This document shows positions 6,136 to 9,427 of a stretch of 9,427 nucleotides of DNA, piece by piece (positions within the stretch are counted from its first letter, which is position 1; each line of letters begins with the position of its first letter). Under the pieces are notes generated by a model. The model was not told where the DNA came from. It saw only the letters and a program-made list of their open reading frames with translations, and did no database searches. A program made the position numbers and the translations under genes. The DNA is from an uncultured Clostridia bacterium (GTDB lineage: Bacteria; Bacillota; Clostridia; TANB77; CAG-508): the NCBI GenBank assembly GCA_934167365.1, contig CAKPKU010000059.1, positions 1 through 9,427 of the forward strand, in the 5' to 3' direction.

Positions 6136-6981
6136 ATGTCTAAAAATTTATTTAATCTAAAAAATGATTACATTTTTAAAAGAACTTTCGGCTATTCTGG
6201 TGATGAAGATGTTACCAAAATTTTTTTACGAGATATTCTTAAAACTGATATTTCGCTAAATAATAATACTATTACTGAAAAAGAGCTACTTGATGATAAG
6301 GTTGGTATTCTTGATATTAAAGCTGTTATTAATAATCGTGTTCAATGTGATATTGAAATGCAGGTTGTTAAGCAGTGTGATATTGAAAAACGTATTGTGT
6401 TTTATTGGAGTAAGATGTTTTCAAATCAAATTAAATCTGGTCAAACTTACGAAACCCTAAATAAAACTATTGCTATTTTAATTGCTGATTTTGAACTTGA
6501 TACTTTGCAAAATATTAAAAAGTATGCTACAAAGTGGAACTTGCGTGAAGAGGAATACCTCTCAGTTATATTGACAGATGTTCTTGAAATTTATACAATC
6601 GAATTACCTAAATTTTCTAAATATTTACATATGCATAAGTCTTTAAATTTAGATCTTTGGGTGAATTTTATTAAAAATTTTGAGGTGAGAATTATGGCTG
6701 ATGATAACAATAATTTGGAAAATATTGATAATTCAAACAAGGAATTAGATGATGATGTTTTTTCTATACATGATTCTGATGATGATGCTATTAAAGAAAC
6801 TAAAAAAGCTATTCAAAAGGCTAAGGAGAAATTAGAAGAGCTAAGTAAAGATGAGCATGAACGTTATTTGGCTGATTTAAGAGAGAAGTATATTTTAGAT
6901 CAAAATTCTATTGAAAGATATGGATACTTGCGTGGCAAGAAAGAAGGTCAGGCCCTTGGTGAGGCAATACGGAATTGCTAA
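6136..6981 (+). CDS. Rpn-family PD-(D/E)XK recombination-promoting nuclease (frameshifted C-terminus)
   Basis: The N-terminal opening LKNDYIFKRTFG and the core GILDIKA followed by CDIEMQV are typical of the Rpn / PD-(D/E)XK 'putative transposase' family (TIGR01784, PDDEXK_2). Likely catalytic residues are D60, E74 and Q76 of the 281-residue product. The family comprises DNA endonucleases; E. coli Rpn proteins promote RecA-independent recombination and are implicated in phage defence. After the nuclease core comes an acidic stretch (residues about 188-214), a charged helical region, and the first repeats of a four-residue xGxx pattern (RGKK EGQA LGEA). The frame then stops at 6979-6981, but its normal continuation lies in the +1 frame (6971-7144). 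Removing c6970 rejoins them into about 338 residues. A strong internal start lies at 6694. The gene has its own promoter and is bracketed by repeat copies A and B. The nuclease core looks intact. Confidence 0.85.
   Translation: MSKNLFNLKNDYIFKRTFGYSGDEDVTKIFLRDILKTDISLNNNTITEKELLDDKVGILDIKAVINNRVQCDIEMQVVKQCDIEKRIVFYWSKMFSNQIKSGQTYETLNKTIAILIADFELDTLQNIKKYATKWNLREEEYLSVILTDVLEIYTIELPKFSKYLHMHKSLNLDLWVNFIKNFEVRIMADDNNNLENIDNSNKELDDDVFSIHDSDDDAIKETKKAIQKAKEKLEELSKDEHERYLADLREKYILDQNSIERYGYLRGKKEGQALGEAIRNC
6682..6688 (+). promoter_or_regulatory. Internal ribosome binding site within rpn
   Basis: GAGGTGA is a seven-base match to the Shine-Dalgarno consensus and its GAGG ends eight bases before the in-frame ATG at 6694, the same spacing as at the gene's main start. 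It encodes ordinary residues (FEVRI), so chance is possible, but the match is at least as good as the one at 6122. Confidence 0.5.
6694..6981 (+). CDS. Possible nested short Rpn protein (RpnS-like C-terminal product)
   Basis: Translation from the internal ATG would give 95 residues in the present frame, or about 149 if the frameshift at 6970 were absent. The product starts MADDNNNLENIDNSNKELDD, is very acidic at first, then is a charged predicted helix, and lacks every catalytic residue of the nuclease. In E. coli, Rpn genes have been reported to make a short C-terminal protein from an internal start that blocks the toxicity of the full-length nuclease. The strong Shine-Dalgarno at 6682-6688 makes the same arrangement plausible here. 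Expression is inferred only. Confidence 0.4.
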   Translation: MADDNNNLENIDNSNKELDDDVFSIHDSDDDAIKETKKAIQKAKEKLEELSKDEHERYLADLREKYILDQNSIERYGYLRGKKEGQALGEAIRNC

Positions 6982-7144
6982 AGGAAAAGCTGCTGGTTTT
7001 GCTGATGGTAGAGCTAGTGGATTTGCTGATGGTAAGGCTGATGGAGTCAAAGAAGTAGCTAAAGCTTTAAAGGAAAATGGCATGGATATTCAGGAAATAT
7101 CCAAACTTACTGGACTTTCTCAAGAAGAGATTGAGAATCTATAG
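6971..7144 (+). pseudogene. Displaced C-terminal tail of the Rpn nuclease (+1 frame)
   Basis: In the +1 frame the sequence continues the four-residue pattern without a break (GIAKGKAAGFADGRASGFAD and onward) and ends in VAKALKENGMDIQEISKLTG and a short helix, a tail often seen at the end of Rpn-family proteins. Reading ATA then GGA ATT GCT, skipping c6970, gives I-G-I-A and keeps the glycine at position two of each tetrad. This shows that the two frames were once one gene. An in-frame ATG at 6911 exists but only reads rpn out of frame and has no convincing ribosome site. The tail ends six bases before repeat copy B. Confidence 0.8.
6995..7042 (+). repeat. 24-bp tandem duplication in the Rpn C-terminal coding region
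   Basis: Two adjacent 24-bp units (6995-7018 and 7019-7042) agree at 19 of 24 positions and encode GFADGRAS and GFADGKAD. The unit length is a multiple of three, so expansion or contraction would leave the frame unchanged and only alter the number of xGxA tetrads. Confidence 0.75.
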
Positions 7145-7150
7145 GAAAAT

Positions 7151-7282
7151 AGGAAAAGGGGACGGTTCTCTTTTCCACATTTATGGAAAAAGGGACATAT
7201 TCATTTTCAGGTAAAGACTTTATTACCTAAAAATGTGTCCCAAATTCCACAAGTGTGGAAAAGAGAACCGTCCCCTTTTCCA
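7151..7282. repeat. Palindromic REP-like element, copy B
   Basis: This copy is in the same orientation and of the same length as copy A, 1,305 bp away. Its outer arms are perfect over 28 bp (7152-7179 with 7254-7281), longer than in copy A. The apical hairpin AGGTAA/TTACCT (7209-7214, 7223-7228) is fully paired. It fills the space between two convergent genes: six bases after the rpn tail stop at 7144 and eight bases before the stop of the LPxTG gene at 7291. It is therefore well placed as a two-way terminator, and no other terminator is visible there. Confidence 0.87.
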
Positions 7283-7290
7283 CACGAATT

Positions 7291-9427
7291 TTAATATATT
7301 CTTTTAATTTTTATATATGTTCTTATAGCATATACTATAATTCCTATTGAAATTGCAATACATATAATAATTTTTTCACCAGTTTGTGGTAATATTCTAT
7401 CAGATGTATCTTTATCTTCTGTTTGCTCTAACCCTGATTGATTATCTTTACTTCCTACATTATCGCTTGGTTTCGTATCAGTTTTGTTATCATCATCTTT
7501 TGGTACTTCTGTATCCTTCTTTTTAATATTTGATACTTCTATACTTCTTTCTATTATATTTCCTGCATTATCTTCTACTTCAAATTTGTATGTTCCATTT
7601 TCTGTAACTTCATATATTATTTCTTCATTATTATATTCAATATTTACTCCATTTATCTTTAATGATTTTATTCCTGAAATTGAACCTTCTAATTTTACTT
7701 TCAATTTTACAAGCTCTACTTCTTCTTCACTATCTTTATTTATTATTAGCTCTGCTGTTCCTTTATCTATTTTTACTTTATATTCCTTTGATTTCTTATT
7801 TGTTCCATCTGTTATTTCTACTAATATTGTATATACTCCACTATCCTTTATTTCATTGTTTTCTATATCTACTACTTCATTATTTTCATTTAATATCTTT
7901 ACAGTTGTTAGATTCTTTTCATCTACTAACTCGTAGCTTATATTACTATTTGTCCATGTTCCTTCTTCATACCCATCTGAACCATTCTTCTTTAATAATA
8001 ATTTACCTAATTCTAACTTATTAGTCTTCACTTCTAAAATTTCTGATTCTGATGTTGCACCATTTTCATCTGTTGCTCTTGTTTTTATTTTATATTCTTT
8101 ATCTTCAGTTAATCCTTCAAATTTATTACTCTCTTGCCATCTCCAATCCTTTCCATTTTCACTTATTCCATATTCAACTTTTACTATTTCTGCATATTCA
8201 TTAGTTTGTCTATTTTCTACTTCTATACTATTTGTTGTTACTGTTGCACTTGGCTCTGCCGTTGTTGGATTTTCGTAATAAACTTCTATTTCCTTTGTTG
8301 TTACTACATTTTCTATTTTCTTTAAACTTGCTGTTATTGTTACTTTACCAGCCTTTTTGCCTTCTACCTCTCCTGTCTCACTATTTATTGTTGCTATTTC
8401 TTCATCATTTACTGTCCATTTTACATCTTTATTTATATTTGCATCTTCTGGTGTATATTTTACTGTATATGTATATTTTTCATCTTTTCTTACTCTATTT
8501 TTTCCTTGTATTTCTATACCTGTTGGGTTTGTATGCTCTATTACTTTACATGTTATTGTTGTACTTACTCCACTTCCATCTGTTGCTTCTACTGTTATTT
8601 GAGCTGTTCCATTTGCTACTGCTGTTACTACTCCATTTTGATCTACTTTTGCTACTTTTTCATTACTACTTTTCCATTTTAAACCTTTTTCAGTTGCATC
8701 TTCTGGCTCTATTGTTGCTATTAATTTTGTTGATTTAACAGCATTATTTAATGTTAGGTCTTTCTGTAATAATTTTATATTTTTTACTAATATATTTTCT
8801 TTATTTACTACCTTAATTTGCTCTACTATATTTCCTGCATTATCCATTACTGCTATGTAATATGTTCCTGGTGTTAACTTACCTGTTGTATATGTATTAT
8901 TTGTATTGCTTTTCCAATCATATTTTCCACTTGTACTACTAATACTTATTTTTGCAATACCACTTTCACTGTCAGTTATTCCACTTACTGTTATTACATA
9001 ATTACTTACTGTTATTTGACCTATTTTAGGTTTGTTTTTGTCTATCTTACTTTGTATTGCTGTACCAAAACAACTTGTATTTCCTTTTCCATCTTTAGCC
9101 CATACATAATATGTTCCATTTTGAGTTACCTCTATAATATTACTTTCACTCCATGTTTCTGGTGCTTTGCTTTTACTATTACTTATTCCATATCCTTTAA
9201 CACCTGTTTGATTATCTGTTGCTGTTACTGTTATGGTTTTATTGCTTTTTGTCCAATTATTATTTGACAATACTGCTTTTGTTATAGTTGGTCCCTCTGT
9301 ATCTATTTTTACTGTTAGTTTTGCTGCATTTGTTGTTGTTGTGCATATACCATTTTTTACTACACAGTAAAAATATTTTCCATTTAAATCACTTGTTGCT
9401 TTTACTGTATATGATGCACTTTCTGCA
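7291..9427 (-). CDS. LPxTG cell-wall-anchored Ig-like repeat surface protein (N-terminus outside window)
   Basis: The frame is open from the right edge to TAA at 7291-7293, giving the last 711 residues. A TTG at 9268-9270 is not the start, because coding sequence continues upstream (GPTITKAVLSNNNW). Domains, in window residue numbers: Ig-like modules with recurring GTYYVWAKDGKGN-type motifs (about 1-210), Big_2 at about 215-298 (WKSSNEKVAKVDQNGVVTA), a second Big_2 at about 300-384, a fibronectin-III-like domain at about 386-470, then further Ig-like domains ending in GTYKFEVEDNAGN. A hydrophilic Lys/Asp spacer precedes LPQTG (679-683), a hydrophobic helix and a basic tail (KIKRIY), the full sortase signal. 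It is thus covalently attached to peptidoglycan and probably acts as an adhesin or stalk; the ligand is unknown. No enzymatic domain is visible in this part. Confidence 0.93.
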   Translation of the reverse strand, partial: AESASYTVKATSDLNGKYFYCVVKNGICTTTTNAAKLTVKIDTEGPTITKAVLSNNNWTKSNKTITVTATDNQTGVKGYGISNSKSKAPETWSESNIIEVTQNGTYYVWAKDGKGNTSCFGTAIQSKIDKNKPKIGQITVSNYVITVSGITDSESGIAKISISSTSGKYDWKSNTNNTYTTGKLTPGTYYIAVMDNAGNIVEQIKVVNKENILVKNIKLLQKDLTLNNAVKSTKLIATIEPEDATEKGLKWKSSNEKVAKVDQNGVVTAVANGTAQITVEATDGSGVSTTITCKVIEHTNPTGIEIQGKNRVRKDEKYTYTVKYTPEDANINKDVKWTVNDEEIATINSETGEVEGKKAGKVTITASLKKIENVVTTKEIEVYYENPTTAEPSATVTTNSIEVENRQTNEYAEIVKVEYGISENGKDWRWQESNKFEGLTEDKEYKIKTRATDENGATSESEILEVKTNKLELGKLLLKKNGSDGYEEGTWTNSNISYELVDEKNLTTVKILNENNEVVDIENNEIKDSGVYTILVEITDGTNKKSKEYKVKIDKGTAELIINKDSEEEVELVKLKVKLEGSISGIKSLKINGVNIEYNNEEIIYEVTENGTYKFEVEDNAGNIIERSIEVSNIKKKDTEVPKDDDNKTDTKPSDNVGSKDNQSGLEQTEDKDTSDRILPQTGEKIIICIAISIGIIVYAIRTYIKIKRIY
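7294..7392 (-). other. Sortase cell-wall sorting signal (LPQTG, membrane helix, basic tail)
   Basis: LPQTG is encoded at 7378-7392, followed by about 17 hydrophobic residues (IIICIAISIGIIVYAI) and a terminal tail with five basic residues. This is the canonical order for class A sortase substrates, and its position at the extreme C-terminus fits. It is the clearest evidence in the window for a Gram-positive cell wall. Confidence 0.92.

Noticed and set aside
6964..6975. Programmed +1 frameshift at the Rpn break
   Set aside because: ATA CGG offers no good re-pairing for a +1 slip and no stop codon or stimulatory structure sits at the shift site; a plain one-base insertion explains it better.
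5846..7282. Composite transposon with copies A and B as insertion sequences
   Set aside because: The copies encode no transposase, and no target-site duplications are evident at the outer edges, so only a bracketed cassette can be claimed.
7484..9267. Plus-strand Leu/Phe/Ser-rich reading frames opposite the LPxTG gene, up to 168 codons
   Set aside because: They are antisense artefacts of low-complexity codon use; the minus-strand frame has clear Ig-like domains and a sorting signal.
9268..9270. TTG as start codon of the LPxTG protein
   Set aside because: The same frame stays open to the window edge and encodes Ig-like sequence upstream, and there is no Shine-Dalgarno or signal peptide at this point.

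Overview
The window looks like an AT-rich, Gram-positive Bacillota chromosome, probably a gut-type Clostridia. The codons are strongly A/T-ended, Shine-Dalgarno sites are strong, and there are two very large surface proteins with bacterial Ig-like (Big_2) domains, one ending in an LPxTG sortase signal. I cannot name the species. No rRNA, tRNA or CRISPR array is visible.

Layout. (1) 1-5309, minus strand: the first 1,769 codons of a giant secreted protein, open at the left edge. It has a signal peptide, a right-handed beta-helix (pectate-lyase-like) domain, then three consecutive units of one Big_2 domain plus one seven-bladed RCC1 beta-propeller, and the start of a fourth Big_2 domain. I checked every in-frame triplet and found no stop. 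(2) 5310-5589: AT-rich divergent intergenic region with candidate promoters and a short TA tract. (3) 5590-5826, plus: a 78-aa zinc-ribbon/helix-turn-helix protein resembling the N-terminal half of YvyF-type flagellar-operon proteins. (4) 5846-5977 and 7151-7282: two same-orientation copies, 132 bp each and about 93% identical, of a palindromic, cloverleaf-capable element. (5) Between them, an Rpn-type PD-(D/E)XK nuclease gene (6136-6981) with its own promoter and structured leader. A single extra base at 6970 cuts off the C-terminal tail, whose coding sequence continues to 7144. A strong internal Shine-Dalgarno plus ATG at 6694 could produce the C-terminal part separately. (6) 7291-9427, minus: the C-terminal 711 residues of an LPxTG-anchored Ig-like surface protein, with its N-terminus beyond the right edge.

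How it fits together. The two minus-strand genes are cell-surface proteins built from related modules. The plus-strand segment between them is unlike them and has a cassette-like form: nuclease gene plus promoter, bracketed by direct copies of a hairpin element. The most interesting points are the possible nested antitoxin inside rpn, the covarying hairpin element, and the three-propeller architecture. The link between the nuclease and the hairpin element is inference from position only.
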